The notes under the pieces were generated by a model. It was given only the letters and a program-made list of their open reading frames with translations, was not told where the DNA came from and did no database searches. Both the position numbers and the translations under genes were made by a program. From Platerodrilus igneus (lineage: Eukaryota; Arthropoda; Insecta; Coleoptera; Lycidae), in the NCBI GenBank assembly GCA_036346225.1, contig JARFIW010000900.1:1984001-2048000 (forward strand): DNA of 64,000 nt, in the 5' to 3' direction. Of this stretch, positions 32,473 to 44,519 are shown in pieces; positions within the stretch are counted from its first letter, which is position 1; every line of letters begins with the position of its first letter.

Positions 32473-32886
32473 CTATGATGCTACGTTTGAAATCTTTGGG
32501 TATCTCACCTGTCCCATATATATGTAGCTTACAAGTTGGAAGAGACGTTCTGTTACTGTTTGTCCAGCGGATTTTAGAGTTTCTGCTTGCGCCTTATCTG
32601 TACCCGGCACCTTATTATTTTTCAGACTCTTTAATGCTAATTCAAACTCATCTCTAAGTATAGGATATCCCAAATCATCATTTTCAATGTCTGATTCCTG
32701 TTCTAATGCAGTTAGTTCCTCTCCTGCATATAAATTCCCTATATATTCTTGCCATCTTCCCACTTTCTCTACGTTTTCTATGACGACGTTTCTTTGTGCG
32801 TCCCTTATATTTTTGCTATACGGTTTTATATCCCTAAAATTAATTCTAATTAATTTGTATGCTTCGTCTGTCTTTCTTATTTCCAT
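32473..32886 (-). pseudogene. RTE segment between endonuclease and RT
   Basis: The stretch contains VGRWQEYIGNLY, then ALKSLKNNKVPGTDKAQAE, the conserved block that opens the RT in RTE-type elements (usually NKAPG.D.I.AE). It ends in GQVRYPKIS, after which the frame shifts. Confidence 0.78.
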
Positions 32887-33249
32887 CTTCGTTTGTACCT
32901 CTTTGCACTTTTCATCAATCCATTGTTCTTTAGCTTTCCTGCATTTTCGAATAATTTCCCATTTTATGGCTTTGTATCTCTGTTTTCCTGTTTCGTCTGA
33001 TTTATTTTTGTATTTTCGTCTTTCTTCTATTAAATTCAGGATATCCTTTGTTTCTTATTTTCTTTTTGTGTATACCCCAGAATATCTTTGGCCGCCATGT
33101 CTAGGCTGGATTTAACGTTATTCCATTCTGTTTCTACTTCCTTAGTATCAGATATTTTCCCGATATCTTTGAGCAATTCATTTGACTTTTTTCGAATCTT
33201 TTTTGAATATCTTTATCTTTTAGTTTCGCTAAGTCCAAGTGCCTTTTTC

Positions 33250-33970
33250 CTTTTTTTTTTTCATTCTTAAATTTAAGTGCGGCCTTCATAATTACGATGT
33301 TGTGGTCAGTATCTATATCTGCTTCTGGGTAGCTTCTATAGTCTTTTACTCGATTTTACCGTTATCTAACAAGAATGTAATCTATTTGATATCTTCCTAT
33401 ATCTCCTGGCATCTTCCACGTATATCGTCTTCTAGCACGATGTTGAAATAATGTGTTTGTGATGATTAAATTGTTCTTATCGCAAAATTCTACCAGCTTA
33501 TTTCCCCTGTCGTTCCTCGTGCCTAAACCAAATAGACCTACTACCGCTCCTTCCCTACCCTCACCTACCACGGCATTTAAATCCCCCGTAATTATTAAAT
33601 TTTCATGTCCTCTTACGTATCTTAATATGTCTTCGATATCTTTGTAGATGGCTTCTACCTCTTCGTCACTGTAGCTAGAGGTGGGCATGTATACTTGTAT
33701 TATTACTGTGTTTACCGGTTTAGATTCTAATCTAACCATGAGTACTCTTTCGTTCTTTTGTAAGTCATTTTCTACACAGTATCCTATCTTTTTCCGCATA
33801 ACTATCCCCACACCCAAATTTCCCTCCTCTGCTTCTGTATAAATTATCTTGAAGTCTCCACTCCAAAAATCCCCCGCCTCTGGCCACCGAACTTCGCTGA
33901 TCAATACTATGTCTAGTGATAACCTATTCATTTCGATTTTTAGGTTCTCTAGCTTACTTACTTGCTTCAT
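33250..33970 (-). pseudogene. RTE apurinic-type endonuclease
   Basis: The open part is 33970-33362: ISEVRW (catalytic Glu), VYMPTS, IITGDLNAVVG (Asp/Asn), YTWKMPGDIGRYQIDYILV. After a frameshift DTDHNIVIMKAALKF supplies the final Asp-His. Just upstream of 33970 the reading GAWNV is followed by a stop, so the natural N-terminus is interrupted. This enzyme nicks the target to prime reverse transcription. Confidence 0.85.
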
Positions 33971-33989
33971 ACTTCAAACATTCCACGCT

Positions 33990-34427
33990 CCGGCTTGCAG
34001 AATGTTCCCGACTCTTATTTTTATCTTTCCGATCGCATCCTCCGAAGTAGTCCCCACCCGGAGATCCGAATGGGGGACTATTTTAACTCCGGAATCTTTT
34101 ATCCCAGAGAATGCCATCATTTTATTATAATTTAGGTACCCTGTGTACTTGGGAGGTAATGTGGTGGTTTCCCATTGCCTTCCACATCGCGGTAGTGTGT
34201 CTTAGACTGCCATACCGACCCCTATGGTCTCTGCCAATCTAAGTACCGAAAGAGCCGCTGCCCTCTTTCGGGGACCTGTCTTAGTCTGGTTCCTCACTAA
34301 CGACCCTACTACTTTGGTTGGACCTGTAGTTTGGCTCTTTAGCTCATTAGAACACGCAAGCCATTTCACCTGTTCTAATAATTTAGAACTTGGGCAAGGT
34401 GCAGGTCCATTCGAAATGGCTGTATTA
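33990..34427 (-). other. 5' leader of RTE copy 2
   Basis: This part has relatively high GC and reads in fragments without a clear protein. Homologous sequence is absent from the truncated copy 1. A 110-codon open stretch here (34534-34202) crosses into TA repeats and has no recognisable motif. Confidence 0.5.
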
Positions 34428-34470
34428 TATATATTATATATATTATCTATATTATATATTATATATATAT
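34428..34470. repeat. Imperfect (TA)n tract
   Basis: TATATATTATA-type repeat between the RTE 5' end and a module tail (TTGCTGTG). Confidence 0.95.
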
Positions 34471-36614
34471 TGCTGTGAATCCTCTCATATCTGCAGGAAC
34501 TGGCCCTTTCTAAAAAAAAACATTCGAGCCCCACAGATTGGGCGTCAAGAATGCTGTGAAACCTCTTAAATTAACTGGTCCGTTGACTTTCTTCTGTTAA
34601 TCGCCTCTTTACTCTTTTCCGCCTCGGCTGCTCACCTAGTTAAACCTTCATCCTCATTCATAAAAAAAAACAAACACATTCCTACCACAAACATCAACGT
34701 TAACTCTATTTACATCAATATTCACAATACATTAAAATTTCAAAATTAAAATTCAGCATAAATTTCAATATCAGAAAATTTCAAGATTAAATTTGTTATC
34801 ATTTTAATGTGCATCCAGAATTAAAGTCCTTGTAGGATGCCTACTAATTAATATAACAATATATGCAGACCTGAGTCTGAGTACAAAGGGAGCATCTCTC
34901 ACCCCTTTACGTTAATTAACCAGGTTCGTCTAATTGAGCTCAAAGACATACCCAAATTTTCATCATAATCAAGAACATAAATATTAAATACCCCTTTCTA
35001 CTTAAACAAGAAAATTTCACCTTAAAATTAAAAATTTGTTGTTAGTACAAATTCACTACTGTCCATTTTAAGTAAACAAATTATAAAGTTATTCAACACA
35101 CACCAAAACATCAAAAATCGAACAACAAAGCATAAGTTACCTGAAGGTTAATGCACTCGTGGCTCCAATGTACATCGTCTTTTGTTAATCACACCATTCC
35201 AACTGGGTTATGTTTAGGTCCTCGGATTACTGGTCGCCTTTAAAAATTTTCTACACCACCATTCATCTAAAGTAGTTTCAGGGCTTTTCCGGAACTCATC
35301 TGTGTATATCTGAATCTTGTTTTGTGGATCCAGTCACGTTTACGAATCATTTAATTATTAACACCCCCGAAAAATAGCAAAGAAATTCATACTTCTTTCA
35401 CGCTATACGCCAAAACTGCCTACTTTTGTGTATTCATTTGTCGTTGCAAATTTGAATAATTGGTACAGTGATACTAGACTTTATTACCTTGCATCTTCTT
35501 TTTTAAGTGCACTAAATTACTTTCATCGCAGTATGTAAAGAGCAAACTGTTTTAAAGTATTAAATAATCACCAAAATATACAAGCAAACTGTTTAAATTA
35601 TTCAATCAAAATCGAAAACTAAGAGAGCTAAACTCATATTAACACGGGTATATATAATCGCTTGCCCGTGCGTCGCTTTTGTCCCCAAAACGGACAGTTT
35701 CTAGAATTTCGTCATTCTATGTTCCCTTTTCGATCGCTCGGCACAGCTTCTACAAAATTTGCACACGTCCAAGTTTAAAATCTATGAAATTTCGACACGG
35801 CTCGCAACGTCTGAGAATAACTAATTAATTTTTATACAGAAATGTTATTTTTACCTCTCATGTTTGCCTCTTATTTTCAACCAATCGCAACCCAGTGACG
35901 TTGCCCAAATCACGCCTTTTACTATATGTGTCTCTGTCTTGCGCATATTATCTGTCTCTATCTACCTTGTTTTGAGTGGTCCAAATCGATATTCTTTAGT
36001 ATCGGTTATTTTCAAACCACGTGGACTGTGAAATAACCCACCTTATTAGCATTTCCCGTAAATATTAAGCGACGGTTTCTCCAACATTCTCTGTAACCAT
36101 TTGTTATCTGCAAAATTTACGCAGAACGAGACTTTTAAAAATACACAGGTGTTCAATCGTCCTACTTCTAACTAACACTTCTACGATTTGAATATTATTG
36201 GGTTTTTACAAGCTTTTATGCATATTATATGTTACTAATGGTTCAATTAACTCCAATTAAAATAATACCCTTTAATTTTTAGTGAATCCTAATCAAATAT
36301 ACAATTATTATCTGTACATTTTGTTTAATACTCGTTACCCAAACTTGAATCAATTAATATAAATTTTGCACGTAATTTCCATTTGTTTCTTTACTCGGAA
36401 TAATTAAATTACACGTTGAGCATTTTAATACTGCTTCTTTTTATAGAAAGCGTCTTGTAAATAATTTAAATCTCTTATTTTTAATGAAACGAATGAATTT
36501 TTATGCTCCACAGTTTTTTAATAAAGCATATTATCTAATAAAATCCCTTATACACGGTGATTAAAATTATTTGATGTAATTATTTAATTTTCTACCCTGG
36601 TCTAAATATGAGTA
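34471..36614 (-). mobile_element. LTR-like module (minus orientation)
   Basis: The tail begins TTGCTGTGAATCC and has a primer-site-like motif CGAGCCCCACAGATTGGGCG (34525-34544, plus sense). Further in, a promoter pair is found on the minus strand: TTATATATA (35657-35649) and GCTCTCTT (35628-35621). The U3-like part near 36230-36420 is similar to 41000-41215 of another module. The head meets TA repeats at 36615. Confidence 0.58.
35621..35657 (-). promoter_or_regulatory. Core promoter of the module at 34471-36614
   Basis: TATA-type box with GCTCTCTT about 20 bases downstream, on the minus strand. Confidence 0.5.
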
Positions 36615-36649
36615 ATATATATTATATATATTATATATATTATTTATAT

Positions 36650-36692
<43 letters not shown>
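36615..36692. repeat. TA-rich tract, partly pure (TA)n
   Basis: The imperfect ATATTATATA part (36615-36655) runs into pure TA. It is the joint between two module heads. Confidence 0.95.
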
Positions 36693-36695
<3 letters not shown>

Positions 36696-38770
36696 CTGTA
36701 TATTTATAGGATGAAATAAAGTAGATAAGTCAGCCAATTATTTATGCCAAGGTACCGCATGTTTGTACAATTCACTTAAAATTTTAAAACGTTTTCCATA
36801 AGTGTAGTGTTGAAAGTTGCAATTTTAAAATAGGTTTTTGGGTTAATTTTGCTTCATTTTAAAATAATTGTAAATACCAATTACAAATAGTAGGGGTAAG
36901 AAATGTAGATCCTTAACGTGCAGTGTAAACACATGCATCTTATTTAGATTAGAGTGTAGGTATAGGAGTCCGAAAATCTTTCAATTTTCTGTAGTGTAGA
37001 AATTAATAATTTCAAGACCGTTATCAATGAGGATAAACGATTAACAGATATTCTAAGTATCAATATTCTTTGCATGCATCGTTTATCATATTTTAGTAGA
37101 AAGTTTTGGATTTGTATAAACCTTAAAGTTATAGCAGAAGCGAAGTAGTTATAACGAATATTGTTGAAAACAAGTTCCTAGTAGTAGTTTATTTCAAGGT
37201 TTTCTTGATAGCTTGGTGGTGTTGAAAATTTTCAGAATGGTCTTGTAAACAAAATAATCTTTGTTAAATTTCTCGGTAGGCAGACAGAGGACGTGCTCAA
37301 AAAACATGTCTATTCTATGAAAGGTAGTGACAGTTGAAACAGTCCTAAGATCGATATACGATAAGGAGAGATTATTATTAACATGCAGTAGAGTGGGATA
37401 GAAGATATCATATGTTAAGGGTTCGTTTGACTTTGTAAGAAACTGTGGGACAAGGAAAGAGTAAAGTTTATAGGTACGAGTGAGATGCAGCATGGGTGTA
37501 TAGACATCGTTTGAAACGTGTTGAGTAGGGAATAGATATCTAGGTTATAGATAAGATTGCATAAGAGGATCTGAGATAGATTATTGGATTTCATATATAG
37601 AAGGGGGATAGACGATAGTTGAGAGGAAAAAGGCTAGTTATGGATAATCGTGATTGTAAACGAGGAGTAAAAAGGGAAAGGAGATATTGAATACAGGTTA
37701 GACTAGGATGCAGTGAACGGGTAGTACCAATAGAAAATATAGAAAGGGTACAACGAAAGAAATAGAAAGTTTCCGTATGTGTGTTAGACTAAGACAACCT
37801 GAATATGCGTATTTTTGAAGGCGTGCTTTAGAGTGTAGAACTTGTGGCAGTTGAAGCTAGGTTTCGGCGAATTTAATGTCCGTTGTATATTTTCGTAGTA
37901 AATCGTTTATTTGTTATAAAAATATCTGAGATTTGAAAACGGTTGGTACACAGCTGCAAGTTTTGAGTGGAAATAGTGAACGTTATCGGAGGGTTTTCAG
38001 AATTACCGACGGTTGAAAGTTGTTTGTGAGCGTGTGGTTTGTAGATACGTGTAGATCGTTTAACAAATTTACCAAGAAGGTCTATTTGTTTGTAGTGGTG
38101 TATTTCCAAAATGACAACTAGAAGAGGGAGTAGGAGGTCTATATAACCACTGACAAGCAGGGAGAGGCTCTCTTTTACTTCTCATCCAAGCATCAAGTAA
38201 TATTAGTAAACCAATTACGTGACAAGTGATTTTAATAAATTAATTCAAGTTAATTAAAACATGCACAAGTTAGTGTATTGTTGTACAAGCAGTTCAACAA
38301 CTTTATACAGTACGTTTGAGGGTACGAAACTTGCTTCAGAATTGTAAGTAGAAATTGCTTGCTATTTTGGTTGTTGGTGCAAGATAAGCACTTATATGGA
38401 GTAGTGGGTGTTAAATTGATCGATGCAGTGGTGTACTGAGACTAGTTGGATCCGTACATAAAATTTAAAGTTTGAAAGTACCATAAATTGGTGGACGAGA
38501 AAATTGAATAGCAGATTGCCGTCAAGGAGGGCATGATTTAACTTGAAGGTTGGTTCCTGAATGTGCAGTCATAGTCGAGGGTAACGTCATCGATGGTTTA
38601 GTTGCAGATCCATTTGAAGTGGTGCTTACCAAGTAACAATTTTTGTGAAACTTTATTCTGTTGTGTGCATTTGGTGCGTTATGGCATTTTGGTGCTGTAT
38701 TGGCATAATTTTAAGGATATTAAGGACAAAAGAGTTTACTTTTGAACGTTTATAAAGTACTTTTTACTAT
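36693..38770 (+). mobile_element. LTR-like module (plus orientation), tail missing
   Basis: TATATAA (38140-38146) and GCTCTCTT (38167-38174) form the promoter pair, followed by a transcribed-leader-like region with AACATGCACAAG shared with other modules (compare 18005). The primer-site tail is not found. The sequence changes after about 38770 to a GTC-repeat and an exon-like stretch. A 99-codon antisense frame (37493-37194) has no recognisable homology. Confidence 0.5.
38140..38174 (+). promoter_or_regulatory. Core promoter of the module at 36693-38770
   Basis: TATATAA box with GCTCTCTT 20 bases downstream. Confidence 0.5.
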
Positions 38771-38815
38771 ATCAACCAAACTTACGAAGTAAGTTAGGTT
38801 AATATAATCGCTACG

Positions 38816-38840
38816 TCGTCGTCGTCGCCGCCGTCGTCCG
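38816..38840. repeat. (GTC)n / (GCC)n trinucleotide patch
   Basis: GTCGTCGTCGTCGCCGCCGT in an otherwise AT-rich region. Confidence 0.85.
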
Positions 38841-39026
38841 TTGCCATATTCCCATAATGATACAATAAATGATATATATGTACCTTGTTTAGTTTTTTAC
38901 GCTGATTACAAATATGCTATACACTTTTTGATATCTCATTTAGTTTTCGAGATAATCGAATTTATTTGAGAAAAAATGTTAACAGTACAAACTAATATAT
39001 CATTTATATTATCATTTCGGCTTCAG

Positions 39027-39230
39027 TATCACATCATATAATTTTTGTGCAAAAGAAAATCAATTAGTTCGCGAGCCTTTAGCTGTAGTTCATTGCGCTG
39101 GAAATGGCAGGGATGTGATACATAGAGATCACTATAAAGCAATCATTCCTAATTCGGCTGAAGATATTCCAACCGTACATCAAACTGACTTATTCGGAGG
39201 AATCACAATACCCGGGACTAATCACAGAAT
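39027..39230 (+). CDS. Exon-like open stretch of unknown protein
   Basis: The frame is open from 38983 to 39252. Within it, an acceptor-like CGGCTTCAG ends at 39026 and a donor-like GTATGT starts at 39231, giving a 204-base exon that begins and ends in the same phase. The reading includes EPLAVVHCAGNGRDVIHR, then HYKAIIPNSAEDIP and DLFGGITIPGTNHR, which has ordinary protein composition despite the AT-rich surroundings. I do not recognise the family. It could be an exon of a host gene with long introns, or a captured exon within a repeat. There is no start codon and no second exon that I can tie to it. Confidence 0.4.
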
Positions 39231-39270
39231 GTATGTTAACAATTTTAATTAATTATTCTCTATTATTTTG

Positions 39271-39271
<1 letters not shown>

Positions 39272-39310
<39 letters not shown>
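39272..39310. repeat. (TA)n microsatellite, 39 bp
   Basis: Borders the TTGCCGTG end of a minus-oriented module. Confidence 0.97.
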
Positions 39311-39312
<2 letters not shown>

Positions 39313-41266
39313 CCGTGTTTACCTGTCGGATTCTCAGTAGATTCGAAAATTAATTTATATAAAAAAATCGAAAATTTTACCAAAAATAAAAAAATTCAAA
39401 AAAACTTCTTACCTAGATTCCTCTCTCTTCTTCACCTTAATTTTTCTTCAGTTCCCAGGCTAGCTCAGTTGGGCCTCCTCTTGGATACCTATATTCACCA
39501 TTATGCTCTGCATCGTTCACGCACACTCTCAATAAAACCACAAAATTCAACAATCATACAATATTTATTTTTCACTATTTACAAATAAAAATCCATTAGT
39601 ATCCACATTTCAGTGATCAAGTTACACCTCTATAAATCCTAATTTTGTAATGGCCGGAGTTTAATTTAAAATATCAAACACATAGAATGTATCCGGAGTA
39701 AATGGGCCCTGAATAATATCTTATTTTTCATTCCTTCTTTATAATTTATTTTAAATTTACGTAAACTCTGGAGTATGGTGAGCTCATGATAACCTAGTTA
39801 ATTATGAATAATGTATGCTTTTTACCTTGCATACGCTGACTGCAAACAAAAAAACCCATGTACTCGTCACAATAAAAATTTTAAATTCCTGATAGAACGT
39901 TAATAAGCTTTATATATTTTTAGATTTCTATTTAAATACCATAATACAGTTAGTTATACGTATTATACGCAAAATAATGCACAATACCTTCAAAATTCAC
40001 TTTCACACGTCACACAATATTCATAGTTTCATAGTTTATAACAACAACAATGTTAAAGCGTTACCTGAAATTTCTAGAAGATCTCTACTCCGTTGACGAA
40101 GCTGTAAAGTTGGTTCGCTCTGCTCTGCTGGCCGCCTCTAGCTATTTGTAGAAGAACATTATTTATGTGCATCCCATTTCCAAATCCAAATTAATTACAC
40201 TTCTTTTAGTTAAATTCAATTTCATTTACGTTTAATTACTTCAGGTCACTTCACGAGCTTGTTTACGATCAATGTTGCACCTCAAATTAAACTTTAGACT
40301 CGCCACTTATTCGCGCATCAAATTATGAGGCCAACACTGTATTATTTAGTTTAAAATTAATTATACTTACAAACTCGTATTTGAAGCGATGTACTATTAG
40401 AACGAAGTTAAAAGAGACGAAAGAGAGCGAGCCGTGCTAATTCATCGAGTATTTATATGCTTCGACTGTTACCTCTCCGGCCACTCTTACCGTGAAAATC
40501 TAATCTAAAATAACACGTTCTTAAAATTTTGTTTCAACCGTGTTCGAAATCCCCGAAATTTAGCGCGTCGTTACGATATTTTCCAATAAACCCGACTTCA
40601 AATATTCTCGCGCTTGTCTGTTGTACAACTAACGATATCGACCAATAGTATATGCATTGACGTCTTAAAAATCCCGCCTATATTAACGCTATCTCTTGCT
40701 TATGCATATCATATGTTTTCTTCTAACCTTGTTTGAGTGGTAGAGAATCGATATTACTGTCCGCGTTCTACAACTCCATGTGGACCTGAATATGTGCTTT
40801 TGCGACTGTTGTTTACCAATATTCTTTGAAACTTGCTTGTTATCTATACAAATTAAGAGGAACTTGACATTTACCAAACCTGCAGATGTTCAATTTTAAC
40901 GAACGTTTTAAATAACATTTCTACGAGTTGGCTTTTCAACGTATTTTATATCCAACGGCTGTTTATGTGTTAGCAACGCGTTTCACCTTGGTATTATTGA
41001 TTTTTCATGCTTCTATGCATATTATACGTAAATAACCGTGCAATTAAACTCAATTAAATTAATAAATTAATTGCATTGGCTTCTACAATTTATTTTCTTT
41101 GCAAGCCTACTAAATTTTAATCATTATTTGTAAAATTTTGTTAATACTTGTTACTTAAAAATGAACTAACTAGAATAAATTTCGCACGTAAATTATGGTT
41201 GTTTCCTCTATACAGGGTGTTTCAAATTGCTTTGTTTATAATTAAATTTAACCTTTTAAAACCACT

Positions 41267-41269
<3 letters not shown>
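39311..41269 (-). mobile_element. LTR-like module (minus orientation), closest relative of 53049-55000
   Basis: Most of its length is an inverted match to 53049-55000, including the CCCGGAGTAAATGG-type block and GGTGAGCTCA near 39778. The promoter pair on the minus strand is TATAAATA (40457-40450) with GCTCTCTT (40428-40421), followed by a leader with TTATAAC-rich sequence. The head contains ACAGGGTGTTTCAAATTGC near 41213. The tail is shorter and its primer-site motif is not clear. Confidence 0.6.
40421..40457 (-). promoter_or_regulatory. Core promoter of the module at 39311-41269
   Basis: TATAAATA and GCTCTCTT at the common spacing. Confidence 0.55.

Positions 41270-41328
<59 letters not shown>
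41270..41328. repeat. (TA)n microsatellite, 59 bp
   Basis: Pure TA run between the head of one module and a partial one. Confidence 0.97.
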
Positions 41329-41331
<3 letters not shown>

Positions 41332-42060
41332 ATTATAATTCATGTTTAAATTAAGATTTATTTTGTTTGAGTGGTGCTGGGAGCTTATATTATTAAGTAA
41401 TCCGACTCAAACTTGATTAAAACAATAAAATTTATTATTAAATTATATTTATAATAATAAAATTTGTTTAACATTTAAGTACTAGTATTTAATTTAAAAT
41501 ATATAATTTTCTATTATAAAATTTCCGTAAGTTTGGTTGTAAGGCGTACATGCGTCTTAGATTTTTTTTATATAAGTATTCATATTTATAAAATAATTTT
41601 TCAATATCTGTTTATGTACAAAAAGGGCTTTTACTATGAGCTCATATTAGACCTGGTCTTAAAGTAAGGGTATGGTTAAGCCCAGTGACTTTACTGAGTT
41701 TATTGATGAGTAAAATTATAGCGCAAATATTGGATTGAAAATGAATTATTGTAAAACGAGAATGAATGTAATTTAATATACGTGTGAAGTAATTATTAGA
41801 TAAAGATTTTTTTGTTCTATAGAATTTTCTGTTGGAATAAATTGTGGTGAATGTATTGTAGTCGATTTTTTTTTGGTAGAAAATAGGGTAATATTTTTAG
41901 GTATAAGTAACAGAGCAGCCGTGGGGAACTTCACTTTTGACGCCCAGGAAGGTAGGTCATCTTTAGCCCAATAGGTGAGGCTCGAATTAATTTTAGGCTT
42001 CAATCCAGTATGAGCTTCAGAGTAATTATGTCGACTCAAGCGTGGGACTGTTTCCAGTTA
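41329..42060 (+). mobile_element. Partial module (plus orientation), 3' part
   Basis: The conserved ATGAGCTCATATTAGACC block is at about 41636, then the tail has GCCCAATAGGTGAGGCTCGA (41966-41985) and CGACTCAAGCGTGGGACTG (42032-42050), two primer-site-like units about 65 bases apart. The promoter half is missing. Here the tail does not run into TA repeats. Confidence 0.5.
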
Positions 42061-43560
42061 GTTTTCAGAGAGAGCTTCAGAGTATTTAATATCAATTTGA
42101 AATATATTTGGTACTTTCCTTTGTTGGCGTATTGTAAAGTACTGTGATAGGAACAAAACTGTTTACTTTAATTTACGTGGCGCAATTGTTTACTGCTTTG
42201 TCATAGAAACCGTCATCGTGATTATCTAAAATATGCGATGATTACAAAATTGGATAGTTTAGCAGAAAATGAGTACAACGTTTTGAGAAAACGAAGAATT
42301 TTGGGTTTTATCAATGGCAGAGCAGTACGTATTCAACTTTCCAGTGTTCGAAAATCGTACAAGTAAAAAATTCAGGTAGCGACAAAAATAAAATGTAGTG
42401 AGTACAAACTACAATTCTAGTATGGGAAGAAGCTACGTCTTCAACTCGCAAATGAAGTCTGTGAGTATATCGAAATTAGTATGTGAACAAAATTGAAATT
42501 TGTGGAGCAAAATATCGTAATCCAAAACCACGTCTCATTTAGGGTAGGTGAGAACAAAGAATTACTTCACCCACCTTAACAAATCTTTTTCCTTATGTTT
42601 GGGTGACGAATATGTAACCGAGTTTTTACGCGATTTTTTGAAACATCATGCGGATAAAGATTAAAGTTTCTCGAGCTACAAAGAAATGTTGCTACTGTTG
42701 TTGATTTACGCGATAGTTCGACAACGACCTCAATAATAATTCTAGATGTTTCTATATTTTAAATATGAATTTTAATCAAAATGTTTTTAATGATAGCATT
42801 TATAATGTAATTTAGGTTCTGTCTAATAGAAAGTTTTCTTTTTTATTTGACAGTCTCTAAGTAGATTTCAATGTGAGAGTAAAAATCAAACAACGCAAAA
42901 TTGTAGCCTGAAGGAACGTATTACATGCCATGGCCTCGATAGATTTTTTAAAGAATAGCTAAAATTAACAACATTATATAAGCAAAGTAAATATTCTTCT
43001 TAATGTAAAGTAAACTTAGTCGCATGATTTTTTAAACATTGTTTCAACACAATACGAAGTCAAATGCCTGGTCATAACCTCTGAAGTGATGAAACGATTC
43101 AGTAAAAGCGTTTCGTAAAAGGAATGGTGTAACACTTTCTTTTGTATCCTGACTTGAATTTATAACTACCATTAATCATAAACAAATAAGTACGAATTTA
43201 TTTTGTAAAACTTGCAAATTAGAACGGAAATATTCTCGCTGATCAAATTAACGAGACAGAATTAACGAATCGGCTTACTTATAAGCATTTTTGACTTTTT
43301 AAAAAAATATGCAGTTATTAGAATATTTCATGGGAAAGTAAATAAGAAGTAAAGAGTACATTCTAATACTACGTACGCAAAAAGCAAATAGTAATTATTC
43401 CTCCACTAATAGTAACCTATAAAATCTAAGAAGGTTCTTGATATTTAAACACAGCTTCTACGTATCTTCAAAGAGGTGCAACAATCAGGTCAGCTTTGTA
43501 TTTTCGTAAGTCATCACGATCGCCAGATGAACTACCGGTGCCCCTCCAAGTAAGAAGGAG
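42061..43560. other. Unassigned DNA upstream of the secreted-protein gene
   Basis: Apart from a small open frame at 42238-42366 I see nothing definite. Short readable stretches follow it on the plus strand (near 42480-42545 and 42570-42664), some bounded by donor-like GTAGGTGAG. They could be remnants of exons. Confidence 0.3.
42238..42366 (+). CDS. Small open frame, 42 residues, unknown
   Basis: ATG to TAA. The reading includes MITKLDSLAENEYNVLRKRR and GRAVRIQLSSVRKSYK, basic and protein-like. The last codons (ACAAGTAAAA) could be a splice donor instead of a stop. No family is recognised and no promoter is seen. A chance frame is quite possible. Confidence 0.22.
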   Translation: MITKLDSLAENEYNVLRKRRILGFINGRAVRIQLSSVRKSYK

Positions 43561-43566
43561 AAGCCT

Positions 43567-43574
43567 TATATAAG
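43567..43574 (+). promoter_or_regulatory. TATA box of the secreted-protein gene
   Basis: TATATAAG lies about 30 bases upstream of a short presumed first exon that ends at a GTAAGT donor (43624). The nearest downstream acceptor opens the exon holding the start codon. Confidence 0.6.
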
Positions 43575-43599
43575 TGTAATGGTAAAATGTAGATAATAT

Positions 43600-43623
43600 T
43601 ATAGTGTACATTGCTTCGTATAG
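43600..43623 (+). other. Presumed 5' UTR exon of the secreted-protein gene
   Basis: The start is estimated from the TATA box. The end is fixed by the consensus donor TAG/GTAAGT at 43624. The first intron would be 43624-45128, about 1.5 kb, and contains a hammerhead-like motif and a 75-bp (TA)n tract. Confidence 0.5.
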
Positions 43624-44519
43624 GTAAGTACCCAGTAAGCTATTTTAAAAATAATTGACTTATTCTTTATAAAGTAAAAATAAATTTTGAATGCAGTGAT
43701 ATTAAATTTTAAACCTTAAATTTGTTATGTACATTGTAAATGCCTCTTGAAATACCTACATTCGCCCGACTTGTTACCATAGAAAGTAATGTCTAGCTTT
43801 ATTATATAACAAAAGAGAATTCTATTTTATATTTCTCTTTATTCTTTGTATTTCAGAAATGAGTATCGTTAAACCAAATAATTTCAGATGTACAGTATTA
43901 AAAATAACAAAGCAATTTATATAACTGAAAGTAATTTTATGTCGATGTGTATAGTAGTTGCAATAGTATCATAAAATAGTGAAGACTTCTTTATTATGTA
44001 AAATCTATGTCAATTTCAATTACAATTTTAACAATAAATATTTGTAAAAGTTATAGTTAAAATAGTAATTAAAATACTCGTAAATTTGGTTCTAGAAAAA
44101 TCATATACTCAATATTTTTCTCACCAATAGAGAAGTTTCACCGTTCATAAAATAATTTAGAAAGTATCCAACTGTAGATTTTACTATTAGATTTCAATAA
44201 AATTACTTCAAATAATTTAAACGTTTGCATCACTACAATTCTTCAATAATTTAAATATCTGGGAAATGATAAGTTTTTCATCTTACTTTAGGCAACCATT
44301 TACGAAAATTTAGTAGAATCATAATTATCAGGTGTTGTTCAAAAACTATTTCGACTGTAAAAAAACTTCTTTATAAACATAAACTAGATTTTTTAATAAT
44401 ATTTAAATGCAATTTTAGATAAAAATTAGTTAATGTTTTATTGAGTACATAATTTATAATTTAAAATCAATAAGAAAGGTTATTTAGCCATATTTTGCCA
44501 TTGCTGTATTGTAAAGAAT

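Larger units (their letters stand above)
30126..34427 (-). mobile_element. RTE-type non-LTR retrotransposon, long copy with two extra 3' ends (copy 2)
   Basis: On the minus strand a 5' leader (34427 to about 33990) is followed by endonuclease, RT and a C-terminal region, then the 3' end near 31186. Two more 3'-end fragments follow in the same direction (31185-30843 and 30842-30126), each with the recurring ACTGGTT and GAGCTAGCCTA blocks. The element ends in ATGATGAT-type triplets against TA-rich DNA. Frames are broken, so it is inactive. It lies between two TA tracts that appear to have been one joint between inverted modules. Confidence 0.85.

Noticed and set aside
37194..37493. A 99-codon open frame on the minus strand in the module at 36693
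   Set aside because: It has no motif I recognise, no matching frame in other modules, and lies in the U3-like part. A chance frame is likelier.
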